Source: Myxococcales bacterium (GTDB lineage Bacteria; Myxococcota; Myxococcia; Myxococcales; Myxococcaceae). From it: DNA of 13,909 nucleotides. Numbering within the stretch: the stretch's first letter is position 1; every line of letters starts with the position of its first letter. Below the pieces are notes generated by a model. The model saw only the letters and a list, made by a program, of their open reading frames with translations, made no database searches and was not told the DNA's origin. Positions 1 to 6,544 of the stretch are shown here, piece after piece. The position numbers and the translations under genes are program-made. The DNA lies in assembly GCA_009885595.1 (NCBI GenBank), contig VFKJ01000130.1, positions 1 through 13,909 on the forward strand. The letters are read 5' to 3'.

Positions 1-314
1 CGACCGAACCTGCGGCCGCTTCACCCGTTTCAGTACGGAGCGCACGGGTCTGGCGTTGGAGCCTGGCCTTTGTGGCAGTATCCGCAACACGACGCACCTC
101 ACCCGTCCCGTGAACGTCCTTGCTCGAGGTCGAGGGCCACGCGTACCGGGCGACGAAGCAAACCTGCCCTCACCCTGTTCCCTCCCTGCGACCGCGGCCC
201 ACCTGCGGTCCAGCCTCTGAGCCGAGCGGGGCCCGTCAATCTGGTCAAGCATCGGCCACTCCTGCGCGATCGCCGGGCCTGAAAGTGGACCCCACGGCAA
301 CCCTGTAGGAACGT
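1..314. other. Leading stretch with no supportable gene
   Basis: This 314-base stretch precedes the first gene. Frames 1 and 2 on the plus strand stay open for 220-280 bases, but the translations are Arg/Pro-rich with no recognisable domain, and the third-position GC bias of the neighbouring genes is absent. It may contain the 3' end of a gene that begins outside the window; I cannot tell which frame. A 6-bp inverted repeat, GACCGC (190-195) and GCGGTC (205-210), could form a small hairpin. No convincing -35/-10 pair is visible before the first start codon. Confidence 0.4.
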
Positions 315-3300
315 GTGGCAACCGCAATGGCCGCGCCCCCCATTCTCCTCGTCGCTGACGATCTCTCGGTGATCGCCTCGGTCAAGCGCGTGCTCGCGCG
401 CGAGGGCTACGAGTGCGTGCTCGCCACCAGCGCCGCCGACGCCGTCATCGGCTTCGGGCACCTGCTGCCTGGCCTGATGCTGCTGCAGCCCTCGGTGGAG
501 AGCGATCGCGGCGGCGTGGTGCTGGAAGAACTGCAGGGCCACCCCGACGCGAAGCTCTTGCGCGTGATCCTGCTGGGCGAGACGGTGCCGGGCTTCGCCT
601 GGCCGGTCATCCCGCTGCCGCTCGACCCCGAGTTCTTCGCCAAATCCATCGAAGAGAACCTGCGCACCAACGACACCTCTGGCGGTTGGTCGGTGCGCGA
701 GGCCGCGCCTGCCGCCCAGCCGCCCCCCCACATCGAGCCGTCGCACGAGCCTGATGCCTGGCGCGCCACCAGCCCCCAGGAAGTCGACCCCGACGACGCC
801 CGCGCCCAGGAGGTGCCGGAGCCGCAGGCGATCTTCCCCGATCCCACCCCGCCGACCGCCGCCGAGGCGCTCGAGGACAAGCTGTTCGGCGATCTGGCGG
901 CCGACGTCGAAGCCTCCGCGATGCAGTCCGTGGAGTCCTCGCTCCCCCAGGCCGCCCCCGACGACGAAGAGCTCACCCGCCTCGAAGACGAGGTGCGCGC
1001 GGAAGCCCAGCGCCGCCGCCAGTCCCGCGAAGCGCGCGCGGTCACCGTCAAGCCTTCCCCCGAGGTCACGCAGATCATCGTGCTCCCCAGCGCGGCGCCG
1101 CCCGGGGAGGAGTCCTTCGAAGATCTCGCCGAGAGCTCGGCCACCCCGCCCTCGCGCGCCGCCGAGGTGCTCGCCCGCGCCGAGCAGATGCTGATCGAGG
1201 GCCGCGCCCAGAGCGAAACCCGGGCGCGCGCCGAAGAGGCCGACGAAAGGGCGCTCCGCGAGCAGGCCTCCACCGCCGCCCAACGAGCCGAGCAGGCCGA
1301 AGCGCAGGCGCGCACCGAACGCGAGGCCCGCGGCACCGCCAACGAGGAGCTGTTCAAGCTCAAGGACGAGCTCGACCGGGTCAACGCCGAGTTCGGCAAC
1401 GAGCGCGAGCTGACGCGGGTGCGGCACGAGAACGAGCTCGACACGGTTCGCGCCGACGCCGAAGCCGCGCGGGAAAGCCACGCCGGCCTGCTGCGCACCG
1501 AGGCGAAGCTGCGCACCGACGCGGAGCGCGCGCTGGAAGACGAGCAGCAGAAGTCCGCCCAGCTGGAAGCGGAGCTCGGCGAAGCAAGGGACCAGGCGAA
1601 GCTGCGCACCGACGCGGAGCGCGCGCTGGGCGACGAGCAGCAGAAGTCCGCCCAGCTGGAAGCCGAGCTGGGCGAAGCGAAGGCCCAGCTCTCCGCTGCC
1701 CGCGGCGAGGCCGGCGATCGCGGTGAGCTCGAATCACGGCTGGAGGCGGCCGAGGCGAGGGCGAACGCGCTCGAGGGCCAGGTGGCGCAGCTCGCCCAGG
1801 CGCTCGACGCCGTCCGCGCGGGAGCCGGGGAGCTGGCGATCACCCGCAGCCAGCTCGAAGAAGTGCGCGCTCAGCTCACCCAGACCGAGGCCCACCTCGC
1901 CGAAGCCCGCCAGTCGCGCGACCAGGCGCAGGCCGAGATGCTCACCCTCGAGGCGGCCCGCGACGAGGCGCAGGCCCAGGTGACCGAGGTGCAGGTGCGG
2001 CTGGAAGCGCTCACCGCCGACGTCACCAGCGCCTCCGAGCTGCTGGAAGAGACCGCGCGCGAACGCGACACCCTGCGCGCCCGCATCGCCACCCTCGAGC
2101 CGTTCCAGGCGCTCTCCGAGAAGCTGGCCGCCGAGCTCGAGGCTGAGGCCCGCCGCCGCACCGGGCTGGAGGCAGAGCTGGAAGACGCCAGCCGCTCGCT
2201 CGACCACACCCGCACCCGCGCCGAGTCGCTGGAAGCCACCGCGGTGCTCGCCAGCGAGAAGGTGAAGGTGCTGGAAGCCCGCGAGGTGATGCCGCTGGCG
2301 CTGCCCGGCAAGCGCTCGCTGGGGGTGGCGCGTCATGGCCAGGTCGGGCTCGAGGGGCTCGCCCGCGTCGTCTCCCAGCTGGTCCTCAGCAACTCGGAGG
2401 TGCGGCTCGAGCTGGGCACCAGCGGCGGCATTCGCACCTTGTGGTTCAAGCGCGGGCAGGTCATCGCCGCCGAGTCTTCGCTCGAGCACGAGAGCCTGAT
2501 CGCCCGCGCCCGCCGCGACGGCCTCATCGACAGCAAGCAGGACGCCGAGCTGCGCATGCTCAAGGGCGCCACCCCGCGCGAGCAACTGGAGGCGCTCAAG
2601 ACCCGCGGCTTCATTCGCGACATCGAGACGGTGCCCCTGGTGCAGCGCTACACCGAGCAGGTCGCGCTCGACGCCTTCACCGAGGAGCAGACGCTCTACC
2701 GGCTCGCCGAAGAAGCGCCCCGGCCCGAGGTGCTGCTGGCCACCGTGCCCCGCCCCACCCTGCCGATGCTGGCCGAATCGTTGCGCCGCGCGGTCGCACC
2801 CGAGGTGATGCTGGAGCAGCTGGGCGGCGGAGAGAGCGTGCCGGTGGCGACCGACTCCGAGCTCGACCTGCGAGCGCTGGGCTTCTCGGAGCGCGAGCGG
2901 AAGATGTTCACCTGGGTCGACGGCGAAGCCACCATCGAAGACCTCTCGCTCGCCTCGGGCCTCAAGCCTGATCTCGCCTTCCGCGCGCTGCTGGTCGCTC
3001 AGCTGCTGGGCATCATCGAGGTGCGGCCGGGCCAGAAGAAGTCAGAGCCCGTGTCGGGCCAGCTCGATCTGCAACGCCTCGAGGCCAAGTACGACGAGGT
3101 GCAAGACGCCGACTACTTCACCATCCTCGGGCTCCCCCGCGCCGCCGGCACCGAGGACGTGCGCCGCGCCTTCCAGCGCCTCGCGCAGGAGTTCGACCCG
3201 CTGCGCTTCTCCGGCCACCCGGATCCCGGCATTCAGCAGCGGGCCCAGGTGGTCGCCAACCTCCTCGAAGAGGCGGCCCGGGCGCTGGAAGACGACCGGC

Positions 3301-3335
3301 GAAGGGTCGAATATGCCCGTCACCTCCTCGACTGA
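315..3335 (+). CDS. Pseudo-receiver / coiled-coil / DUF4388 (PATAN) / J-like multidomain protein
   Basis: Probably a cytoplasmic signalling scaffold of 1006 residues. Residues about 9-118 resemble a response-regulator receiver (acidic pair D15-D16), but the phospho-acceptor position appears to be Gln58 (LMLLQPS) and the conserved Lys-Pro is replaced by Leu-Pro near 101, so it should not be phosphorylated normally. Residues about 120-280 are a Pro/Ala/Glu-rich linker. Residues about 281-660 are heptad-rich coiled coil with a 31-residue tandem repeat. Residues about 673-920 match the DUF4388/PATAN style (LWFKRGQVIAAES) followed by winged-helix-like segments. Residues 931-1006 resemble a J domain (DYFTILGLPR...VRRAFQRLAQEF), but the HPD position reads DPL. 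The GTG at 315 is preferred because AGGA (307-310) lies 4 bases upstream; an in-frame ATG at 327 is the alternative. No TM segment or signal peptide. Domain assignments come from recognition, not a search; the partner and pathway are unknown. Confidence 0.85.
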   Translation: MATAMAAPPILLVADDLSVIASVKRVLAREGYECVLATSAADAVIGFGHLLPGLMLLQPSVESDRGGVVLEELQGHPDAKLLRVILLGETVPGFAWPVIPLPLDPEFFAKSIEENLRTNDTSGGWSVREAAPAAQPPPHIEPSHEPDAWRATSPQEVDPDDARAQEVPEPQAIFPDPTPPTAAEALEDKLFGDLAADVEASAMQSVESSLPQAAPDDEELTRLEDEVRAEAQRRRQSREARAVTVKPSPEVTQIIVLPSAAPPGEESFEDLAESSATPPSRAAEVLARAEQMLIEGRAQSETRARAEEADERALREQASTAAQRAEQAEAQARTEREARGTANEELFKLKDELDRVNAEFGNERELTRVRHENELDTVRADAEAARESHAGLLRTEAKLRTDAERALEDEQQKSAQLEAELGEARDQAKLRTDAERALGDEQQKSAQLEAELGEAKAQLSAARGEAGDRGELESRLEAAEARANALEGQVAQLAQALDAVRAGAGELAITRSQLEEVRAQLTQTEAHLAEARQSRDQAQAEMLTLEAARDEAQAQVTEVQVRLEALTADVTSASELLEETARERDTLRARIATLEPFQALSEKLAAELEAEARRRTGLEAELEDASRSLDHTRTRAESLEATAVLASEKVKVLEAREVMPLALPGKRSLGVARHGQVGLEGLARVVSQLVLSNSEVRLELGTSGGIRTLWFKRGQVIAAESSLEHESLIARARRDGLIDSKQDAELRMLKGATPREQLEALKTRGFIRDIETVPLVQRYTEQVALDAFTEEQTLYRLAEEAPRPEVLLATVPRPTLPMLAESLRRAVAPEVMLEQLGGGESVPVATDSELDLRALGFSERERKMFTWVDGEATIEDLSLASGLKPDLAFRALLVAQLLGIIEVRPGQKKSEPVSGQLDLQRLEAKYDEVQDADYFTILGLPRAAGTEDVRRAFQRLAQEFDPLRFSGHPDPGIQQRAQVVANLLEEAARALEDDRRRVEYARHLLD
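1503..1688 (+). repeat. 93-bp direct tandem duplication inside the coiled coil
   Basis: Two adjacent 93-base units, 1503-1595 and 1596-1688, are nearly identical; by eye about seven bases differ. Each encodes 31 residues beginning AKLRTDAERAL and containing QQKSAQLEAELGEA. The unit is a multiple of three, so the frame is kept and the coiled coil is lengthened. The high nucleotide identity suggests a recent duplication or ongoing homogenisation. Confidence 0.9.
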
Positions 3336-3355
3336 TTGGGCCTGCAAAGGCCCGA
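3336..3355 (+). terminator. Hairpin with GCAA tetraloop after the first gene
   Basis: Directly after the TGA of the upstream gene, GGGCCT (3338-3343) pairs with AGGCCC (3348-3353) around a GCAA loop of the GNRA type; one T-G and one T-A pair extend the stem to eight. There is no T-tract after it, so it would be a weak intrinsic terminator at best. It may instead be a 3'-end stabilising hairpin or a processing site between this gene and def. Confidence 0.4.
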
Positions 3356-3405
3356 AATGACGTCCTTCCCGACCCTGCACGGTTTGCGTGACGGCGAGTG
3401 AGGCG

Positions 3406-3411
3406 TTAAAC
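3406..3411 (+). promoter_or_regulatory. Weak -10-like element upstream of def
   Basis: TTAAAC at 3406-3411 lies 10 bases before the def ATG, with TTGCGT (3384-3389) 16 bases upstream as a poor -35 match. If used, transcription would start almost at the start codon. Each hexamer matches the sigma-70 consensus at only about three of six positions, so this is tentative. Confidence 0.25.
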
Positions 3412-3421
3412 ACCAAGAGCA

Positions 3422-3991
3422 ATGGTTCACGAGATTCTGGTGTGGCCGAACCCGGTCCTGAAGCAGAAGGCGCATCCCGTCGCGAAGGTCGACGACAGCA
3501 TCCGCACGCTCATCAAGGACCTGTTCGAGTCGATGTACGCAGCGGATGGGGTGGGGTTGGCGGCGCCGCAGGTCGGCGTGCTCAAGAACATCATCGTGCT
3601 CGACACCACGCCGCGACAGCCTGACTCGCGGCCGGTGGCGATGGTGAACCCCGAGATCCTCACGCTGGAAGGCAAGTGCACCTACAAGGAAGGCTGCCTC
3701 TCGGTGCCCGGCGAGGCCGAAGACGTGGACCGGGCGGCGATCGTCACCGCGCGCTACCTCGATGAGCAGGGCAACGAGCAGACGATCACCGCCGACGGCC
3801 TGCTCGCGATCGCCATCCAGCACGAGTGCGATCACCTGAAGGGCGTGATGTTCGTCGACCACATCTCGGCGCTGAAGCGTGAGGTCATCCGCAAGCGCAT
3901 GAAGAAGATCCAGGCCTCGATGGAAGAGGACGAGGCCGAGGAAGCACCGAGCGGCAAGTCGGCGCGCAAGTCGCAGGCCGAGCTCCGCTGA
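3422..3991 (+). CDS. def: Peptide deformylase
   Basis: Removes the formyl group from the N-terminal formyl-methionine of nascent proteins at the ribosome; a metal-dependent enzyme. All three family motifs are intact: GVGLAAPQ (residues 43-50), EGCLS (90-94) and HECDH (134-138). Metal ligands are Cys92, His134 and His138, and Glu135 is the catalytic acid. The 189-residue length is slightly longer than the usual 165-175 because of a charged C-terminal tail (about 160-189, rich in Glu, Lys and Ala). The ATG at 3422 gives the expected N-terminal motif spacing; no strong ribosome-binding site precedes it (CCAAGAGCA). It lies 86 bases after the scaffold gene and is convergent with nth. It is not next to fmt here, which is its frequent partner elsewhere. 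Very confident in function. Confidence 0.97.
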   Translation: MVHEILVWPNPVLKQKAHPVAKVDDSIRTLIKDLFESMYAADGVGLAAPQVGVLKNIIVLDTTPRQPDSRPVAMVNPEILTLEGKCTYKEGCLSVPGEAEDVDRAAIVTARYLDEQGNEQTITADGLLAIAIQHECDHLKGVMFVDHISALKREVIRKRMKKIQASMEEDEAEEAPSGKSARKSQAELR

Positions 3992-3997
3992 TTGCCT

Positions 3998-4033
3998 CCC
4001 TCTCCCCTGCGGGGGAGAGGGTCGGGGAGAGGG
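3998..4033. repeat. Three-arm palindromic repeat, copy A; probable bidirectional terminator
   Basis: CCCTCTCCCC (3998-4007) pairs perfectly with GGGGAGAGGG (4012-4021) around a TGCG loop, and a second GGGGAGAGGG follows at 4024-4033 after a TC spacer. The first arm could pair with either downstream arm. It occupies most of the 43-base gap between the def stop and the nth stop, so it is well placed to end transcription from both sides, although there is no T-tract. A second copy lies at 13304-13339. This motif type is familiar as a dispersed intergenic repeat in GC-rich proteobacterial genomes. Confidence 0.8.
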
Positions 4034-4034
4034 C

Positions 4035-4712
4035 TTACCTCCTCTTCTTCAACTTCACGCCCTTCTTCGGGCACAACTCCGCCGCCACGCAGCGATGACA
4101 CTGCGGCCGGAGCGCCTCGCAGCAGCGCCGCCCGTGCCAGATGATCAGCTGGTGGGCCTTGAACCAGAGCTCTTCTGGAAAGACCTTCCGCAGGTCAGCC
4201 TCGACCCCATCCGGCTCGCTGCTGGTGGAAAGACCGAGCCGCTTCGAGAGCCTGAGAATGTGCGTGTCGACGGGAAAGGCGTTCTCCCCACCGAGGTGAA
4301 TGGTGACTACGCCGGCGGTCTTGTTCCCCACCCCGGGCAGCTCCGCGAGCTCGGCGCGGGTGAGCGGCACTGCTCCGCCATGACGCTCCACCAGCACCTG
4401 CCCCAGCTTGAGCAGGTTCTTCGCCTTGTTCCGGAAGAGGCCGACCGTCTTCAAGTACCCCTCGAGCTCGGCCTGGTTCGACTTCGCGTAGTGGGCGGCG
4501 GTGGGGAAACGCGCGAACAACGCCGGCGTCACCAGGTTGACCCGCTTGTCGGTGGTCTGGGCGGAGAGCGCGACCGCCACCACCAGCTCGAGGGGCGTGC
4601 GGTAGTCGAGCTCGATCTTCGCCTCGGGCATGGCGGCGTCGAGGCGGGTGACGATCTCGATCGCGCGGGCGCGGCGGGCGTCCCTGGTCTCTCGTCCTGA
4701 TGGCACGGCCAT
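4035..4712 (-). CDS. nth: Endonuclease III (DNA glycosylase/AP lyase)
   Basis: Base-excision repair enzyme that removes oxidised pyrimidines and cleaves at the resulting abasic site. The 225 residues contain the helix-hairpin-helix LPGVGNKTAGVV with catalytic Lys131, catalytic Asp149 in FPVDTHILRLSKRLGL, and a complete 4Fe-4S ligand set C198-x6-C205-x2-C208-x5-C214, followed by a basic tail ending KLKKRR. The reading frame stays open well upstream, but homology-like sequence begins near the ATG at 4712, which is preceded on the minus strand by a strong Shine-Dalgarno (AAGGGAGG, three bases before ATG). A GTG two codons inside (4704-4706) is nine bases from the GGAGG core and could also serve. 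The gene is divergent from the M23 lipoprotein gene, with 61 bases between start codons, and convergent with def. Confidence 0.96.
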   Translation of the reverse strand: MAVPSGRETRDARRARAIEIVTRLDAAMPEAKIELDYRTPLELVVAVALSAQTTDKRVNLVTPALFARFPTAAHYAKSNQAELEGYLKTVGLFRNKAKNLLKLGQVLVERHGGAVPLTRAELAELPGVGNKTAGVVTIHLGGENAFPVDTHILRLSKRLGLSTSSEPDGVEADLRKVFPEELWFKAHQLIIWHGRRCCEALRPQCHRCVAAELCPKKGVKLKKRR

Positions 4713-4758
4713 GGGCCTCCCTTGCCACCGCCACCGGCTGAGGCAACGAAGAACGGCG

Positions 4759-4767
4759 TGGTACCCT
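4759..4767 (+). promoter_or_regulatory. TGGTACCCT extended -10-like element before the M23 lipoprotein
   Basis: TGGTACCCT lies 6 bases before the GTG start at 4774. It fits an extended -10 form (TGnTAnnnT) and matches similar elements at 9152-9160 and 13352-13360. No good -35 hexamer or Shine-Dalgarno is visible, consistent with a leaderless or near-leaderless mRNA. This is inference from position and recurrence. Confidence 0.45.
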
Positions 4768-4773
4768 CCGATC

Positions 4774-5643
4774 GTGCTGCGCGGGTTCCCCATGGTCGTG
4801 CTGGTGCTGGCGGGCTGTGCCACCACCCCCGCACCGCGAATGAGCTTCGAAGAAGCGGCCGGCCGCCCCACGCGCTCGAACTCCGCCGACACGCTCGACG
4901 CCGCCCTCGCCCGCTTTCTCGCCTCGGCGCGAGAGGTGCGGGTGAACGCGATCACCGGCGCGCCCATGCCCGCCGCCCAGGTGAGCGCGTGGGGCGAGCT
5001 GCTCGACGACGCCGAACGTTTCGTGGCGCAGAAGGCAGACGCGAAATGGACGGGCGAGGCTTCCAGGGCGCGGCTGCAGCTGGAGACCGAGTTCCAGACC
5101 GACGCGCACACCTTCGGAGACATCCCCGCGGCGGTCGCCGAGCGCGTGCCCCGCACCTTACGGGCGCTCACCCGGCGCATCAGCGCGCTCACCCGCCGCA
5201 CCCGCGCGGTCGACCCGAAGCGCTTCCGCTGGCCGGTCTCCCCGCTGGTGATCTCCTCGCCCTACGGCTCGCGCATTCACCCCATCGCCGGTGAGCCGCG
5301 CTTCCATGCGGGCATCGACCTCGAGTTGCCCCCGGAGCAGCCGGTGCGCGCCGCCGAGATGGGCACGGTGGTGTTCTCCGCGTGGAACGGCGCTCACGGC
5401 AAGCAGGTCGAGCTGCAGCACGACGCGCACTGGTCGACCCGCTACAGCCACCTCGACGTGTTGCTGGTGCGGCCGGGCACGGTGGTGAAGAAGGGTCAGC
5501 GCATCGGGCTGTCCGGACAGACGGGGCTGACCACCGGGCCGCACCTGCACTTCGAGCTGCGCCGCGATGGCGACGCCCTCGATCCCGAGGTGTTCCTCGA
5601 GCTGCCGGCCACCGGCCCGCCGCTCATCTCGGAGCGACCATGA
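4774..5643 (+). CDS. M23 family (LytM/lysostaphin-type) metallopeptidase lipoprotein
   Basis: Likely periplasmic, membrane-anchored peptidoglycan endopeptidase or a LytM regulator. The GTG at 4774 yields a short lipoprotein signal, MLRGFPMVVLVLAGC, with lipobox LAGC and lipidated Cys15; an ATG at 4792 would leave only nine residues before the Cys. Residues about 30-150 are helical, Arg/Ala-rich and unrecognised. The M23 domain covers about 155-275: SSPYGSRIHP, zinc ligands His178 and Asp182 (HAGID), YSHLD with His226, and TTGPHLHFEL with His257 and His259. The catalytic set looks intact, so an active enzyme is more likely than an EnvC/NlpD-type activator. Its stop codon overlaps the next gene's start (ATGA at 5640-5643), indicating translational coupling. 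Family confident; exact substrate unknown. Confidence 0.92.
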   Translation: MLRGFPMVVLVLAGCATTPAPRMSFEEAAGRPTRSNSADTLDAALARFLASAREVRVNAITGAPMPAAQVSAWGELLDDAERFVAQKADAKWTGEASRARLQLETEFQTDAHTFGDIPAAVAERVPRTLRALTRRISALTRRTRAVDPKRFRWPVSPLVISSPYGSRIHPIAGEPRFHAGIDLELPPEQPVRAAEMGTVVFSAWNGAHGKQVELQHDAHWSTRYSHLDVLLVRPGTVVKKGQRIGLSGQTGLTTGPHLHFELRRDGDALDPEVFLELPATGPPLISERP

Positions 5644-6032
5644 GCGCGATCCTCGACCAACTCGCCCACCTCGCCTTTCACCGCGCCTCGCCTGCCGAGG
5701 CGAACACCGCCATCGAGGAGGTGCGCCTGGCGCGCTCCGAAGGGGGACAGGAGGCCGTCAGCTACGAGGTGGCGTTGCCGGCGCTGGCCCCCGACGAGTT
5801 CCTCACCACCAAGGTGCTGCCGAAGCTGACGTACTTCCTCGACTGCCGCGGGGTGAAGGTGCCCGGCAGCGGGGCGGTGTTCGTGTCGATGTTCTCGCCC
5901 GAGGGGCTGCTCTTCGTGGAAGCGGGCCCGATGGTGGAGGTGCTCGCCAAAGCGCGCGGCCTCACCCTGGCCGAGACGGTGCGGCGCTATGGCTCGGACG
6001 GCAAAGGCGACCCGGCGCTGCTCGGTGGCTGA
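5640..6032 (+). CDS. Uncharacterised 130-aa protein coupled to the M23 lipoprotein
   Basis: I do not recognise this family. It starts at an ATG overlapping the stop of the peptidase gene (ATGA) and ends in TGA at 6030-6032. The 130 residues have no signal peptide or TM segment. An N-terminal helical part (about 1-35, SAILDQLAHLAF...AIEEVRLARSEGG) is followed by a mixed alpha/beta part (about 38-118) with VSYEVALPALAPDEF, LTYFLDCRGVKVPGSG and AVFVSMFSPEGLLFVEAGP. There is one cysteine (Cys69). Codon use is like that of the neighbours. The tight coupling suggests co-expression with the M23 protein, though the lack of an export signal would put the two in different compartments. The downstream side is a palindromic repeat and the HU terminator. 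Confidence 0.8.
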   Translation: MSAILDQLAHLAFHRASPAEANTAIEEVRLARSEGGQEAVSYEVALPALAPDEFLTTKVLPKLTYFLDCRGVKVPGSGAVFVSMFSPEGLLFVEAGPMVEVLAKARGLTLAETVRRYGSDGKGDPALLGG

Positions 6033-6039
6033 GCCCCTT

Positions 6040-6105
6040 CCGCTCACCCCGAGCGAAGTCGAGGGGGCCCGGAGCGCGTCCCTCGACTCCGCTCGGGATG
6101 AACGG
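6040..6105. repeat. Inverted pair of 26-bp repeat arms
   Basis: Arm 6040-6065 and arm 6080-6105 are inverted copies with about three mismatches in 26 positions, separated by 14 bases. The core of each is GAGCGAAGTCGAGGG or its near-complement. The pair begins eight bases after the stop of the 130-aa gene. It resembles the dispersed REP/MITE-like repeats with cores such as CTTCGACTTCGCTC that are common in many bacterial genomes. A third, single, partial arm lies at 6175-6189. It could fold into a long RNA hairpin and act as a 3'-end or terminator structure. Confidence 0.8.
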
Positions 6106-6127
6106 GGGGATGGGGCCCGCAACGACG

Positions 6128-6155
6128 AAGGCCCCGAGCCGAAGCTCGAGGCCTT
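6128..6155 (-). terminator. Intrinsic terminator of the HU gene (cUUCGg tetraloop)
   Basis: On the minus strand a 12-position stem (one mismatch) reads AAGGCCTCGAGC, loop TTCG, then GCTCGGGGCCTT, giving the very stable C(UUCG)G tetraloop. It starts 34 bases after the HU stop codon and is followed by CGTCGTT, a modest T-rich run for so GC-rich a genome. Position, orientation and loop make it a convincing terminator for HU. Confidence 0.85.
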
Positions 6156-6174
6156 CAGGTCATGCCCTGCCTTC

Positions 6175-6189
6175 AGCGAAGTCGAAGGG
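6175..6189. repeat. Solitary partial copy of the 26-bp repeat arm
   Basis: AGCGAAGTCGAAGGG at 6175-6189 shares its first 11 bases exactly with the left arm of the repeat at 6040-6065. It abuts the HU stop codon (6190-6192). With the inverted pair at 6040-6105 it makes three arms within 150 bases. Confidence 0.7.
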
Positions 6190-6459
6190 TCAGAGCGTGG
6201 CCTTGAGCTCCTTGGCCGGGCGGAAGCCGATGGTCTTGGTGGCCTTGAGCTTCATGATCTCGTTCGTCTGCGGGTTGCGGATCTTCCGCGCCTTGCGGGT
6301 GCGGATGGTCCAGGTCCCGAAGCCGGGGTAGCTGAAGCGGCTGTCCTTCTTCACTGCGCCGCCGATGTTGTCGAAAACAACGTCGATGAGCTCCGCGGCC
6401 GACTTCTTGGTCAGCCTGGTCTGCTCAGCAACCGCCTCAACGAGCTCTGCCTTGGTCAT
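6190..6459 (-). CDS. HU family DNA-binding protein
   Basis: Nucleoid-associated protein that binds and bends DNA as a dimer. The 89 residues cover the whole family: N-terminal helices (MTKAELVEAVAEQTRLTKKSA), the GFGTW turn (46-50), and the DNA-clasping arm with Arg61, Asn62 and the intercalating Pro63 (RNPQT). Two usually conserved positions differ: RNPxTG reads RNPQTN, and FxPGKxLK reads FRPAKELK. The ATG at 6457-6459 is preceded on the minus strand by GGGAGGGAG, a strong Shine-Dalgarno about 8 bases upstream. A sigma-70-like promoter and a UUCG terminator frame it as a monocistronic transcript. Whether this is the general HU or a paralogue specialised for some locus cannot be seen here. 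Confidence 0.96.
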   Translation of the reverse strand: MTKAELVEAVAEQTRLTKKSAAELIDVVFDNIGGAVKKDSRFSYPGFGTWTIRTRKARKIRNPQTNEIMKLKATKTIGFRPAKELKATL

Positions 6460-6504
6460 GTGTGCTCCCTCCCGATCGCGATGTCCCCACCGCGAAGGCG
6501 GCAG

Positions 6505-6534
6505 GAGATAGCAAACTCAAAGCACCCAAGTCAA
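6505..6534 (-). promoter_or_regulatory. Sigma-70-like promoter of the HU gene
   Basis: On the minus strand, TTGACT (complement of 6529-6534) and TATCTC (complement of 6505-6510) are 18 bases apart, and the -10 is preceded by TGC, forming an extended -10. This is the best housekeeping promoter in the window and sits in its most AT-rich stretch. The expected transcript would have a leader of about 40 bases containing the strong ribosome-binding site. Confidence 0.75.
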
Positions 6535-6544
6535 TGTAATACAT
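6534..6544. promoter_or_regulatory. 11-bp palindrome at the upstream edge of the HU promoter
   Basis: ATGTAATACAT is a perfect palindrome (ATGTA-A-TACAT) touching the -35 hexamer of HU and lying 21 bases before the start of the divergent beta-helix lipoprotein gene. It could be an operator for one or both genes, or a -10-like region (TAATAC) for the plus-strand gene. No known regulator can be assigned. Confidence 0.35.

Noticed and set aside
1..314. Possible tRNA or small RNA gene in the leading stretch
   Set aside because: No cloverleaf, CCA end or GGTTCGAATCC-type T-loop could be found; only a 6-bp hairpin is visible.
99..1481. 460-codon open frame on the minus strand opposite the first gene
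   Set aside because: Gly/Leu/Arg-rich shadow of a strongly coding plus-strand gene with a receiver-like N-terminus; no domain, and high-GC antisense frames are routinely open.
315..3335. Active DnaJ-type cochaperone
   Set aside because: The HPD triplet required to stimulate Hsp70 is DPL at the canonical position; the later HPD lies outside the loop where it functions.
3998..4033. CRISPR or phage attachment site explanation for the GGGGAGAGGG repeats
   Set aside because: There are only two adjacent direct arms with a 2-base spacer, no cas or integrase gene nearby, and the same unit recurs singly at 13304.
4630..4773. Longer start for the M23 peptidase (ATG 4630)
   Set aside because: It overlaps nth and places 48 Arg-rich residues before a perfect lipoprotein signal that begins at GTG 4774.
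4713..5201. N-terminal extension of endonuclease III to 388 residues
   Set aside because: The extension is Ser/Arg/Ala-rich with no homology style, overlaps the M23 gene, and the ATG at 4712 has a strong Shine-Dalgarno.
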